Assembly (NCBI RefSeq): GCF_010015475.1
Contig: NZ_SSNI01000030.1
Location: 19,261 to 83,260 of the forward strand
Direction of reading: 5' to 3'
DNA length: 64,000 nt
Source: Pontibacter pamirensis
GTDB lineage: Bacteria; Bacteroidota; Bacteroidia; Cytophagales; Hymenobacteraceae
Both the position numbers and the translations under genes were made by a program. Below are positions 24,341-33,433 of the stretch, piece after piece. Below the pieces are notes generated by a model that worked only from the letters and a program-made list of their open reading frames with translations, searched no databases and was not told the DNA's origin. How positions within the stretch are numbered: the first letter of the stretch is position 1; the number at the start of each line of letters is the position of its first letter.

Positions 24341-27292
24341 TTAGAAACCAACATTTAAGCCAAAAGTAACGGTACGCAGGGCTGGGTATTGTGCACCTGT
24401 CAGTGATCCGCCGGTTACTTCAGGGTCAAATCCCTGGAAGTCAGTCCATGTTACTAAGTTTTGGCCTTGAGCAAATACTCTAATGCTGTTTAATCCAATA
24501 GAGTTTACTACTGAACTTGGCAGAGAATAAGATACATTGATGTTTCGAAGTCTCAGGAAGTCCCCCTCCTCTACAAAACGTGTTGTTCCGCTTCTGAATG
24601 GAGCTCCCGGACGAGGGATATTGGTGATATCACCAGGCTCCTGCCACTCATCCAACATAGAAAGTGCCAGGTTATCCCACAGGTACTGAGGGTTCTCTAC
24701 GTTTGCTCGGTCATTGTTAAATATTTGGTTGCCTCTCACAAAGCTGAAGAAAGAGCTTACTTCAAAACCTTTGAAATTTAGGGCAGTTCCAAAACCACCA
24801 AAGAATGGTGCCTCTGTTGTACCCACTAGAACACGGTCGCTTGGGTCATAAGTCTCCGTGATAGTGCCATCCGCTGTGTAGTACTGTGGGTTACCGTTGT
24901 CGGGGTTTACGCCAGCATAACGCACTACATAAAGCGAGTTGATTGGCTCACCCACACGATTGATGAAAATACCATTGACAATTTCTTCCTGGTCTCCTAC
25001 TAATTGCGTCACCTCGTTTTTATTGTAAGTCAGGCTTACATTGGCGCTCCAGGTAAAATCCGGAGTTGCTACGATATCACCATTCAAAGCAAGTTCCACA
25101 CCTCTGTTTCGCAATTCACCCACGTTGGAGGTTAGTTCTTCGTAGCCAGTAGTTCTGGAAAGTTGCCTGTCCAGGAACAGGTCGCTGGTAACTGAGTTAT
25201 AGAATTCTACTGTAGTACCTAATCTTCCATTTAGCGTAGAAAATTCAAGACCTGTGTTGAAGGTAGTTTTTCTTTCCCACTGTAATAATGGGTTAGCCAG
25301 CTGAATCTGCCCTAAACCGCTTACACCAGCATAAACTTGTCTGCCAAATAATTCTCTTGGCGCAAAATCCTCATCCAGCGCCTGGTTACCAGCAGAACCG
25401 TAAGAAGCTTTAAACTTGATGTCGTTGAATACATCTGTTATGCCCTGCATGAAAGGTTCGTCAGATACAATCCAACTCAGACCTACAGAACCGAAGTTAG
25501 CAAAACGTCTGTCAGCGCCGAAACGAGAAGAACCGTCACGACGGGCACCTAGCGTAATGAAGTATCTGTCGCGGAAGCCGTAGTTGATGTTGGTAAAATA
25601 AGATAATAAGGCATTTTCGGTGCCCCCTCCGCCAACAGCAGGAATAAATCCGTTAGAAGCATTTCCAGGTGTGATACCCGCTTCGTTTGAGAAGGCACCT
25701 CCTAAACCATACCCAGTAAAGTTGAAGCCTCTTCCTATTCTCTTTACAATCTCATTATACAAAGCCACAGTTAGCGTATGCTCCCCTCCAAATTGCGTGC
25801 TATACGAGGCAGAGGTTGTTCCGGTGTACAGGAATCTTCTGTTATAACCACGGCCAAAGGAACCTGAACCACCCGTAGAGAATTGGCCGGAAACTGTAGA
25901 AGGGTCAACATAGCGGGACTCTTCATTGGATGTGAAGTCACCACCCCAAGTAGTTCTGAAAGATAAGCCTTCTAGGAAAGGAGCCTTATAGCCTACAAAC
26001 ACATTACCTACAGCTTTTAATTGCTGCCTTAAGTTATTGTTCTCCAGAAGTTCCTGTAAGGCATTCGGCTGGCCAGATACCATCTGCGTATAGTTACCCT
26101 CTTCGTCATAAGGCGTCTCATATGGGTTTGTCCAACGGATCGCATTCAAAGGAGAAGCTATACTTGAGTTAGCCTCACTGGTGTTGGTGAACTCAGAATA
26201 ACCAAAAGTAGAATTCAAGCCGAAGTTAAAATTACCAGCGTTCGATTCGACATTTGCTCTACCAGTGTAACGCTCTAAGCCAGTATTCTGTACTGTACCC
26301 GTCTGGTCGAAAACAGAACCAGAAAGGTAGTATGTAGTTTTCTCACTACCACCGGAGGCGCTTAGCGTGTGGTTCTGCGTAGTACCCTTCTGGAAGAAAA
26401 CATCTTCCCAGTTTGTGTCTACTTGTCTCAGTCTTGCCAAGTCGTCATCATCCCATCCGTAAGGGTTGCCTCTTTGCAACTCATACTGCAGCTTCTCCTC
26501 TGTGTTCATCAGTTCAAGTCTGTTTTCAGGAGCTCTTGAAAAACCGTACTGCACATCGTAGTTGATGCGTGTTCTGCCAGCAATACCGCTTCTGGTAGTA
26601 ATTACCACAACACCATTGGCACCTCTTGAACCATAAATGGATGTGGCAGATGCATCTTTCAGAACCGTAAGGCTTTCAAAATCGGCAGGGTTCAGCGTAG
26701 CAAAATCATTGGCTGTAATCTGAACACCATCCATGATGTACAGTGGTTCGTTATTACCCACGATGGAGCCTCTGCCACGAATTACAACGTTTGCAGCCGC
26801 TCCTGGCTGGCCAGAGTTGGCCTGCACCAAAATTCCAGGTGCTCTACCTTGCAAGGCCTGGTCAAAAGATGCAAGCGGCACCTGTCTGATTTCTTCTGCC
26901 TTTATGGTAGAAATAGAGCCTGCCACCTCGCGGTTTGTCTGCGTAGTATAACCCGTCACTACTACTTCCGACAATTGCCTTGTATCCGGGCTCATGCTAG
27001 CATTAATAGTGGCTCTTCCTTCAACCGGAACCTCCTGCGTTGTCATACCAATCTGTCTGAATACCAGCGTTGCATTCGCAGGATTCACATTAGCTGGAAT
27101 AGTGACAGAGTATTCTCCGTTAACTCCAGTGCTTGTTCCGGTGGTAGTACCTTTAACGATAACAGTAACACCCGGCAGACCCTGTCCTGTCTCCTGCTCT
27201 GTTACCGTACCTGTAACTGTTCCACCTTGTGCCATCACCTGTTGTATCAGGCATAGCATGAAAGCAAAATTCAATAATAAAATTTTTCTCAT
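24341..27292 (-). CDS. SusC/RagA-family TonB-dependent outer-membrane transporter
   Basis: This 983-residue transporter has a signal peptide (cut near MAQ, residue 21), a carboxypeptidase-regulatory-like domain (about 25-100, GVTVIVKGTTTGTSTG), a TonB-box-like SEVVVTGYTTQ, and a plug domain with GRAPGILV, NVVIRGRGSI, EPLYIMDGV and SIYGSRGANGVVVITTR. The rest is a 22-strand barrel ending in an aromatic residue (FGLNVGF). No STN domain is seen, so no anti-sigma partner is expected and none is adjacent. It works with the SusD protein encoded downstream and needs TonB energy. A TAnnTTTG element lies about 195 bases upstream, leaving a long 5' leader. Confidence 0.97.
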   Translation of the reverse strand: MRKILLLNFAFMLCLIQQVMAQGGTVTGTVTEQETGQGLPGVTVIVKGTTTGTSTGVNGEYSVTIPANVNPANATLVFRQIGMTTQEVPVEGRATINASMSPDTRQLSEVVVTGYTTQTNREVAGSISTIKAEEIRQVPLASFDQALQGRAPGILVQANSGQPGAAANVVIRGRGSIVGNNEPLYIMDGVQITANDFATLNPADFESLTVLKDASATSIYGSRGANGVVVITTRSGIAGRTRINYDVQYGFSRAPENRLELMNTEEKLQYELQRGNPYGWDDDDLARLRQVDTNWEDVFFQKGTTQNHTLSASGGSEKTTYYLSGSVFDQTGTVQNTGLERYTGRANVESNAGNFNFGLNSTFGYSEFTNTSEANSSIASPLNAIRWTNPYETPYDEEGNYTQMVSGQPNALQELLENNNLRQQLKAVGNVFVGYKAPFLEGLSFRTTWGGDFTSNEESRYVDPSTVSGQFSTGGSGSFGRGYNRRFLYTGTTSASYSTQFGGEHTLTVALYNEIVKRIGRGFNFTGYGLGGAFSNEAGITPGNASNGFIPAVGGGGTENALLSYFTNINYGFRDRYFITLGARRDGSSRFGADRRFANFGSVGLSWIVSDEPFMQGITDVFNDIKFKASYGSAGNQALDEDFAPRELFGRQVYAGVSGLGQIQLANPLLQWERKTTFNTGLEFSTLNGRLGTTVEFYNSVTSDLFLDRQLSRTTGYEELTSNVGELRNRGVELALNGDIVATPDFTWSANVSLTYNKNEVTQLVGDQEEIVNGIFINRVGEPINSLYVVRYAGVNPDNGNPQYYTADGTITETYDPSDRVLVGTTEAPFFGGFGTALNFKGFEVSSFFSFVRGNQIFNNDRANVENPQYLWDNLALSMLDEWQEPGDITNIPRPGAPFRSGTTRFVEEGDFLRLRNINVSYSLPSSVVNSIGLNSIRVFAQGQNLVTWTDFQGFDPEVTGGSLTGAQYPALRTVTFGLNVGF

Positions 27293-27486
27293 GTCAGGTT
27301 TTAGTTAAGAAAATAAAGTTGATAATCCGGAAATATGAAGTGAAGGGTTAAGTACGCTCTTGATATGCTGCGTAGTTGATCAAAAATGCCTAGTATATGA
27401 AGATATTGCACGACACCCTCCCATTCCAACACGAAAGATACACTACTGGAAGCTATTTGAAAATAGCACCAAAGTGTATCAGGGCG

Positions 27487-27494
27487 CAAAGGTA
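27487..27494 (-). promoter_or_regulatory. TACCTTTG promoter element for SusCD
   Basis: Read on the minus strand, this matches TAnnTTTG, with a TTG about 24 bases further upstream. The implied leader before the SusC start at 27292 is about 190 bases. The remainder of 27293-27759 shows no gene; it is AT-rich and holds the divergent control region. Confidence 0.5.
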
Positions 27495-27759
27495 ATAACT
27501 AAAAGTTTATTTTTGATGCAATTTTTCAACAATAAGTTCTCCTGATTGTAATTAACGCAATCCAGCCTCCCTTTTCACTGTTAAAAATTAATACCGGCAG
27601 AAGATAGTTATCATGCAGGAAATAAAGAATAAGCTGAATTTTCCGGCGGAAAATTGTAAAACTCTTGCCTGCACGTTTCTTTTCGCTGCAATGCGCATCC
27701 TGATTAGCTCAGATAAAGGGTGCCATTTTTCTACAGGCAGACTTTTTTTCTCAAATAAA

Positions 27760-27793
27760 ACTAAACTTTTAGTTTTAAAACTAAGTAATTAGT
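27760..27793 (+). promoter_or_regulatory. Candidate BlaI-type operator: phased ACTAA/TTAGT half-sites
   Basis: A perfect 16-bp palindrome TTAGTTTTAAAACTAA lies at 27769-27784. It is flanked by two overlapping imperfect dyads of the same half-sites (27760-27773 and 27780-27793), so ACTAA/TTAGT units recur about every 10 bases. It lies 36 bases before the BlaI-family gene, where an autoregulatory operator is expected. The assignment is by position and symmetry. Confidence 0.6.
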
Positions 27794-27829
27794 TATATAT
27801 TCAAATTACAGAACCTGAACAACACATAG

Positions 27830-28228
27830 ATGAAAGAACTGACGAAGGCCGAAGAAGAGATTATGCAGGTACTCTGGAAGTTGCAACAAGCATTTGTCCG
27901 CGACATTCTGGAGGAACTACCGGAGCCAAAGCCTGCCTATAACACGGTGTCCACTATCGTGCGGATACTGGAGAGCAAAGGGTTTGTCGGGCACGAGGCC
28001 TTTGGCAAGTCGCACCAGTACTACCCGCTGGTGGCACAGGACAAGTATAAGAGCTACTTCCTGAAGAACTTTATGAGCGGCTACTTCGGTGGCTCCTTTG
28101 AAAAACTGGTATCGTTCTTCGCCAAAGACAATAACCTGAACGTGCAGGAACTGGATGAACTACTAAAGCAGGTAAAAGAAGACATAGACCCGGATAAGGA
28201 GGATCCGCAAAATGGAAGCACTACTTAA
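27830..28228 (+). CDS. BlaI/MecI/CopY-family transcriptional repressor
   Basis: This 132-residue winged-helix repressor has LTKAEEEIMQVLWKL and the recognition segment PAYNTVSTIVRILESKGFV, both signature parts of the BlaI/MecI family, followed by a helical dimerisation region. Such repressors are normally cleaved or released when a partner M56 sensor peptidase is activated. That partner gene starts 17 bases before this stop codon (overlap 28212-28228), confirming the pair. The palindromic cluster at 27760-27793 is its likely operator. Confidence 0.93.
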   Translation: MKELTKAEEEIMQVLWKLQQAFVRDILEELPEPKPAYNTVSTIVRILESKGFVGHEAFGKSHQYYPLVAQDKYKSYFLKNFMSGYFGGSFEKLVSFFAKDNNLNVQELDELLKQVKEDIDPDKEDPQNGSTT

Positions 28229-29672
28229 CTTCATACTTAAATCCGGCATAGGGCTGCTGGCGCTGTACCTGTTTTACTACGCACTGCTGCGCAACGAAAC
28301 CAACTTCCGGTTCAACAGACTGTACCTGCTGCTGGCTCCGCTGGTGGCGCTTACGCTACCCCTTATTAAGTGGCCTGCCCTGCTCTCTCCGGATACTGCC
28401 GTGGCACAGACACTTCAGGCTATCCAGTTATCTGAAGTGAATGTGGTAGCTTACGGGCAGCCAGAAAAGGGCGCTGCGCTGCTACAGTTTATAACGCCAA
28501 CCAATCTAGCCCTGGGCTTATACTTGCTGGTGGCAGCGTTTCTTGCCTTTAAGCTGTGCAGGCAACTCTGGCACATCCGGAAGTTGAAATCCAAAGCAGT
28601 AACAGTTGCGCAGACACCGGACGCTGTACAGATAATACAGCTAGAGCAGCACTATTCTTCTTTTGCCTTTTTGAACTATGTGTTTTTGAGTAGCTAGGAG
28701 CAGCTCAGCCCACTCGAGAAGCAACAGGTGCTGGCGCATGAACTGGCTCACGTGCAATTGGGCCATACGTATGACATCCTGTTTTACGAGCTGCTATCTA
28801 TTGTATTGTGGTTTAACCCGGTTGTCTGGTTTCTGAAGAGTGAGCTCCGCAACCTGCACGAGTTCCAGGCTGATGCCCGAGTGCTGGAGCAGCACCAGCT
28901 AAAGGAATACCGCACGCTCTTATCGAAGGAAGTGCTTTTTAACATGGGCCTGCCCGTAGGCAGTCATTTTCAGCGGCCGCAGGTGCTAAAACGTCTGCAT
29001 ATGCTGCAGCAACACGGCAAGCAACCAGGCTGGTTAAAACCCCTGCTCACGCTCCCCCTGTTTGTGGTGCTCCTGTTTTCCCTTACCTCCCAACAGGTAG
29101 CTGCCGATATTGCTTCGCAACTCGCCTCCCCAGCAGAGGCAGGCGCTCCTTCCTCAGAAGCCCTGCAAGCTGGTGAAGACAAATCCCAGCATTCGCCCTT
29201 ACAGGCATTGGCTCCTACCATAGATGATGTCAGTAAAGCTTCTCCAGCACCTGCACAAACTGGCAAAATGCCGATCATGAAGGGTGATTCAACTGCAAAC
29301 ATGCCGGTTCGCAAAAGTGAGACTGCCGACGATATGCCTAACAGCTACACAGAAAGACATTACACTTATGCAGAGCAGATGCCCCAGTTTAAAGGAGGAG
29401 AAGAAGAAATGCTGAAGTACCTGGGCATGAATGTCCGCTACCCGGAAGAAGCACAAAAGGCGAAAGTAGAAGGTATAGTTGTGGCCAGCTTCATAGTTGA
29501 AGTGGATGGCTCCCTAAATGACATCCGGATTATAAAAGGGTTGGGCATGGGCACCGACGAAGAGATCATTCGGGTCGTAGAGTCGATGAACGGAAAATGG
29601 CTACCAGGTAAGCAGGATGGAAAAACTGTACCTGTTCAATATACTTTGCCTGTAAGGTTCACTATAAAATAA
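28212..29672 (+). pseudogene. M56 (BlaR1-like) peptidase with TonB C-terminal domain, interrupted by TAG
   Basis: The reading frame is continuous for 486 codons except one in-frame TAG at 28695-28697. The first part (161 residues) has three membrane helices and ends FAFLNYVFLSS. The second resumes EQLSPLEKQQ, then HELAH (the HExxH zinc site), another helix near 29050-29100, a linker and a TonB C-terminal-like domain. The intact protein would sense an envelope signal and act on the BlaI repressor. The stop falls just before the zinc motif and separates it from the first helices. Explanations are a recent nonsense mutation, a base-call error, or two cooperating proteins (GTG at 28728 could restart translation). 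Confidence 0.8.
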
Positions 29673-29788
29673 CAGCGCTCAAAAGCCAAACACATGCTTG
29701 CTAAATCCTAAAACACCAGCTAAAAAGCTGGCGCTGGATTCCTATTGTCTTCTTTGAAATGATTTGTCATACAAAACACCTATAAGCT

Positions 29789-30268
29789 ATGAGAAAGCAC
29801 AACATATTTCAACTACTTTATAAAGCACCGCTGGTGGCGCTGCTCTTAAACATTGCAGCCTGCGCTACGGATGAAGAACCTGTTACCATCAATCAACCTG
29901 AAGCAGAAGCACTGCCTCCTAAACAGGAAGATGCTGCGGTAGAAGATGCTAAGGTATATAATTTTGTAGATCAAATGCCCGCTTTTGAAGGGAGTGAAGA
30001 GAAGATGTTTGAATTTTTACATGAGCACGTTCGCTACCCGAAGGAAGCACGGGAGGCAGGTGTAGAAGGGATAGTCGTCGTTAAGTTTATTGTTGAAAGA
30101 GACGGCTCCATTACTGATGTAGAAATGGAGAAGAACCTTCATCCTGAGATAGACCAGGAAGCTCTGCGAGTAGCACGAATGACGGATAGAAAATGGAAAC
30201 CTGGCTTGCAGGACGGAGAACCCGTACGCGTGCAATACATCCTTCCGATGCGGTTTACAATAAAGTAA
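29789..30268 (+). CDS. Lipoprotein with TonB C-terminal-like domain
   Basis: This 159-residue protein has a signal peptide and lipobox (NIAAC, Cys near 25), a short acidic linker, then one TonB_C-like domain: VDQMPAFEGSEEKMFEFL, VRYPKEAREAGVEGIVVVKF, DGSITDVEM and a terminal YILPMRFTIK. It lacks the cytoplasmic-membrane helix and Pro-rich arm of a real TonB, so it should not transmit energy by itself. It is closely related to the C-terminus of the preceding M56 gene and to the next two genes. The role is unknown; competition for or regulation of TonB-dependent receptors is a guess. Confidence 0.82.
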   Translation: MRKHNIFQLLYKAPLVALLLNIAACATDEEPVTINQPEAEALPPKQEDAAVEDAKVYNFVDQMPAFEGSEEKMFEFLHEHVRYPKEAREAGVEGIVVVKFIVERDGSITDVEMEKNLHPEIDQEALRVARMTDRKWKPGLQDGEPVRVQYILPMRFTIK

Positions 30269-30366
30269 AACACCACACCTTTCATTAATCCTTTTTTTGC
30301 GCGGCTTGGAGCCGTTCTTGGAAAAATATTGCCTAAATAAATCAATTTAAACTTAAAACCAATAAA

Positions 30367-30831
30367 ATGAAAAAGCTCACCTTAACGAAAACAACCATCC
30401 TCGCTTCCTTCTCCGCATGCCTGTTTGCCACCGTCTCCTGCTCTACTGATGAAGACCCAACAGCAGTGGTACAGGAACAGCAAACAACTTCACTTAAGAA
30501 AACAGACGCCTCAAGGCCTTACACTTATGTAGAGCAGATGCCGGAGTTTAAAGGAAACGAGAATGCACTGCTGTCCTTCCTGGGAAGTAACATCAGGTAT
30601 CCTGAAGCGGCAGAGAAAGCAGGAATAGAGGGGCTCACTGTTTTAACGTTTGTTATAGAAACAGATGGCTCTGTGACAAATGTGCAAACGGTAAAAAGCC
30701 TTAGTCCTGAAATTGATCAGGAGGCTGCCCGGGTAATCAAACTCACAAGCGGGAACTGGAACCCAGGTAAACAGGACGGAGAACCTGTACGCGTTAAATA
30801 TACCATTCCGGTCCGCTTCGCGCTGAAATAG
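30367..30831 (+). CDS. Lipoprotein with TonB C-terminal-like domain (paralogue)
   Basis: This 154-residue protein is a paralogue of the preceding gene. The signal peptide ends in a lipobox (ATVSC, Cys near 26) and STDEDP follows. The single TonB_C-like domain shows VEQMPEFKGNENALLSFL, IRYPEAAEKAGIEGLTVL, DGSVTNVQTVKSL and YTIPVRFALK. There is no TonB membrane anchor. It lies 98 bases after its neighbour and before an 18-bp inverted repeat at 30901-30942. Duplication from the M56-TonB gene is the simplest origin. Confidence 0.82.
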   Translation: MKKLTLTKTTILASFSACLFATVSCSTDEDPTAVVQEQQTTSLKKTDASRPYTYVEQMPEFKGNENALLSFLGSNIRYPEAAEKAGIEGLTVLTFVIETDGSVTNVQTVKSLSPEIDQEAARVIKLTSGNWNPGKQDGEPVRVKYTIPVRFALK

Positions 30832-30900
30832 AACTCCGAATGTTTGTAAAAATCAGTTGGCTGCGTCTCCTGACTACGGAGCTGATGTATTAGTGTTTTA

Positions 30901-30942
30901 ATGTTGGCGAATAAAAGCAATGTAGCTTTTATTCGCCAACAT
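30901..30942. repeat. 18-bp perfect inverted repeat, possible terminator
   Basis: ATGTTGGCGAATAAAAGC at 30901-30918 is exactly complementary to 30925-30942 with a 6-base loop. No T-tract follows on either strand, so it is a stable stem of uncertain role after the TonB-like lipoprotein gene. The rest of 30832-31123 holds nothing else. Confidence 0.6.
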
Positions 30943-31123
30943 CTGCTAAACCTTGAAAGTAAAGAGCATAATATTTTGGCTCTTTAATCAAAAACCTCTA
31001 CCACTGCTCCTTCAATAAATGAGGGCCGCTGAAAACGTGTAGGAAATGAACTGTTATGATAATTTAACAAATTTTTATTAAATTCAGTATAATTCATATT
31101 CACTCTATACGCACCATCAGCTC

Positions 31124-32386
31124 ATGAAAAACATACTACCTTTCTCTTGTCTCGCAGGCATTGTACTGCTGGGTTCCACTACGATCATAACACCGGAAGC
31201 ACTGGCCCAAGCCGGTGATTCAGAGGAAAAAGTGTATTCTTATGTAGAGCAGATGCCAACATTTGCTGGTGGCGACACAGAAATGATGAACTTTATCACC
31301 AGCAATATCCGGTATCCACAGGACGCCCGTGAAGCAGGTGTAGAAGGCTTTGTTATAGTATCTTTTGTAGTAGAGACAAATGGTTCTGTCACTCACATTG
31401 ATACCGTTAAAGGCCTGTCAGCGAGCACAGATGCCGAGGCAAAACGCTTGGCAGGTTTAACAGCTGGCAAATGGACGACAGGCAGGCAAAACGGAAAGCC
31501 TATACGGGTAAAGTATACCCTCCCGGTCAGGTTCAGCATGGACAAAGAGGGCAACCCGGCAGTATTACATAAAATGCCTCAGTTCAGAGGTGGCCAGGAG
31601 GCGATGGTACGTACTATCTACCAGCACCTGAAAATGCCTGCAGCAGCGCAACAAGAGAACATTAGTGCCCGCATGCAGGTGAACTTCAACATAGAGGAGG
31701 ACGGTAAAGTGTCAAACATCGCCATTGCCAACACAAAGCTGAAGCATGTTGTGGGTGCCGGTGCCGACATGGACTACATGGATGCTTCTACTTTTAAGCT
31801 TCAGAACAAAACGGTGCTTGCCGAATTCAGCAAAGCAGCAGCCGAAGCCATACAGGCTACCAGTGGCATGTGGGAGGCTGGGACCAGGCACGGGAAACCA
31901 ATAGTGGCAGAGGTAACCCTTCCTGTGCTGTTCTCAGGCGCCGGCGAGACCGACACAGAGCAAAATTTAGAGACCATGCTCCTCACCTACCAATCAGATG
32001 CTTACGATAGCAAATTCTCTTATAAAGCAGATGAAGTAGATGTGAGGCCGGCACTACAAGATGGAGCTGTAGACAAGTTCCTGGCAAAGCATCTTCGCTA
32101 CCCCGATACCTCTTTCGAAGGCACCATCAAAGTAGCGTTCTTCGTAACGCAGGATGGCAGACTAATAGGCCCAAAGACAAATGTATCAGAAGAAGTAGCT
32201 ATTGCTGACGAAATTGCAAGAGTATTTGAACTCACTGAAGGGAACTGGATACCTGCCAAAAAGAATTCTCAGCCAATAACAGCGATACAGGAGATTACGG
32301 TTGCGTTCGTGACAAAGGACAGCAAAAAGAAATCATCTGCTAGTGCGGCTATACCTGCAAACGTAGTAGTGACCAGGAACAAGTAG
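31124..32386 (+). CDS. Secreted protein with three TonB C-terminal-like domains
   Basis: This 420-residue protein has a signal peptide (cut near ALAQ, residue 28) and three consecutive TonB_C-like repeats. The first (about 35-145) is canonical: VEQMPTFAGG, IRYPQDAREAGVEGFVI and YTLPVRF. The second (about 148-265) starts MPQFRGGQEAMVRTIYQHL, and the third (about 300-385) has HLRYPDTSFEGTIKVAFFV and is the most diverged. No membrane helix or Pro-rich arm is present. A chain of three such domains outside any TonB is unusual. The function is unknown. The gene is the last of the BlaI/M56-associated group and is followed by a terminator at 32465. Confidence 0.82.
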   Translation: MKNILPFSCLAGIVLLGSTTIITPEALAQAGDSEEKVYSYVEQMPTFAGGDTEMMNFITSNIRYPQDAREAGVEGFVIVSFVVETNGSVTHIDTVKGLSASTDAEAKRLAGLTAGKWTTGRQNGKPIRVKYTLPVRFSMDKEGNPAVLHKMPQFRGGQEAMVRTIYQHLKMPAAAQQENISARMQVNFNIEEDGKVSNIAIANTKLKHVVGAGADMDYMDASTFKLQNKTVLAEFSKAAAEAIQATSGMWEAGTRHGKPIVAEVTLPVLFSGAGETDTEQNLETMLLTYQSDAYDSKFSYKADEVDVRPALQDGAVDKFLAKHLRYPDTSFEGTIKVAFFVTQDGRLIGPKTNVSEEVAIADEIARVFELTEGNWIPAKKNSQPITAIQEITVAFVTKDSKKKSSASAAIPANVVVTRNK

Positions 32387-32464
32387 TTGTTTCAAACTAC
32401 TCACCGCTCCGCTGGCTCTTTTAAATCAGGTCTACTGTATAAAGGCTCAAAGCTCATCATAGCA

Positions 32465-32499
32465 AAACAGCCCCGGCTAAAGTATAGCCGGGGCTGTTT
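32465..32499. terminator. Terminator between convergent genes
   Basis: AAACAGCCCCGGCTA pairs perfectly over 15 bp across a 5-base loop, with T-rich sequence on the plus side. It serves the triple-domain gene and possibly surE. Confidence 0.85.
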
Positions 32500-32541
32500 C
32501 TGTTTTATACCAACTTGAGCATACTCAAAAGATAATGTTAC

Positions 32542-33318
32542 TTAAAACTCCCACCCTTCGTTCAGCATGCCAATGGCGTGATAGGCTGTCATGTCGAACT
32601 GGCAAGGCACAATAGAGATATAGTTGTTCACCAGCGCCCACTCGTCGGTATCCTCGCCTTTGTCGAAATTCACGAAGCTGCCCGTCATCCAGTAGTATTT
32701 GCGGTTGCGCGGGTCCAGGCGCTCGTCAAACTCCTCCTGCCACTTGGCATGCGCCTGGCGGCAGATTTTGATGCCCTTGATCTTCTCCTCACTCTTCTTG
32801 GGCAGGTTTACGTTCAGGGCAGTGTTGTCCGGAATCTTATGCTCCAGCGCCTGACGGATAATCTTCTCCACAAACTCTTCGGTATGAGAAAAATCTGCCT
32901 CGTGCCCATAATCACAAAGCGAGAAACCGATAGACGGCATTCCCTCTATCGCCGCTTCTATCGCTGCCGACATCGTGCCGGAGTATAGCACGCTGATGCT
33001 GGAGTTGGAACCATGGTTGATGCCGCTCACCACCAGGTCAACTTTCCTATCTTTTACAACATGGTGCTTCGCCAGTTTCACGCAATCTGCCGGGGTGCCG
33101 GAGCACTCGTAGGCTTCCACATCCAGGTCCTCGAAAGCAATGGACCTATCCAGGCGAAGCGTATTGCCGATGGTGATGGCATGTCCCATACCCGACTGCG
33201 GACTATCTGGTGCTACAACCACCACATCGCCTATCTTCATGGCAACTTTTACCAGTGTACGTATGCCCGGTGCGGTAATGCCGTCGTCGTTTGAGACCAA
33301 TATCAGTGGTTTTGCCAT
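32542..33318 (-). CDS. surE: 5'/3'-nucleotidase SurE
   Basis: This 258-residue enzyme removes phosphate from nucleoside monophosphates. It opens with ILVSNDDGITAPGI, whose Asp11-Asp12 bind metal. The remaining active-site parts are DSPQSGMGHAIT, GTPADCVKLA, SGINHGSNSS and the SGTMSAAIEA segment, all in the expected order. The length fits SurE. Encoded singly on the minus strand, it diverges from the lipoprotein gene at 33434. Confidence 0.96.
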   Translation of the reverse strand: MAKPLILVSNDDGITAPGIRTLVKVAMKIGDVVVVAPDSPQSGMGHAITIGNTLRLDRSIAFEDLDVEAYECSGTPADCVKLAKHHVVKDRKVDLVVSGINHGSNSSISVLYSGTMSAAIEAAIEGMPSIGFSLCDYGHEADFSHTEEFVEKIIRQALEHKIPDNTALNVNLPKKSEEKIKGIKICRQAHAKWQEEFDERLDPRNRKYYWMTGSFVNFDKGEDTDEWALVNNYISIVPCQFDMTAYHAIGMLNEGWEF

Positions 33319-33433
33319 TCTATTATTTAATTAATGTATGATAATATTAAAGAATTCGATTTTAGTGCTAATATACTATAACCTCCTGCTGCGCTACAAG
33401 GTTTAAATAATAAAGAAAAGACACAAGCGCTAT

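Noticed and set aside
28728..29672. Second half of the M56 gene as an independent complete gene
   Set aside because: It begins inside the family's conserved region from a GTG with no upstream spacing, and the preceding fragment is in the same frame. A broken gene is simpler.
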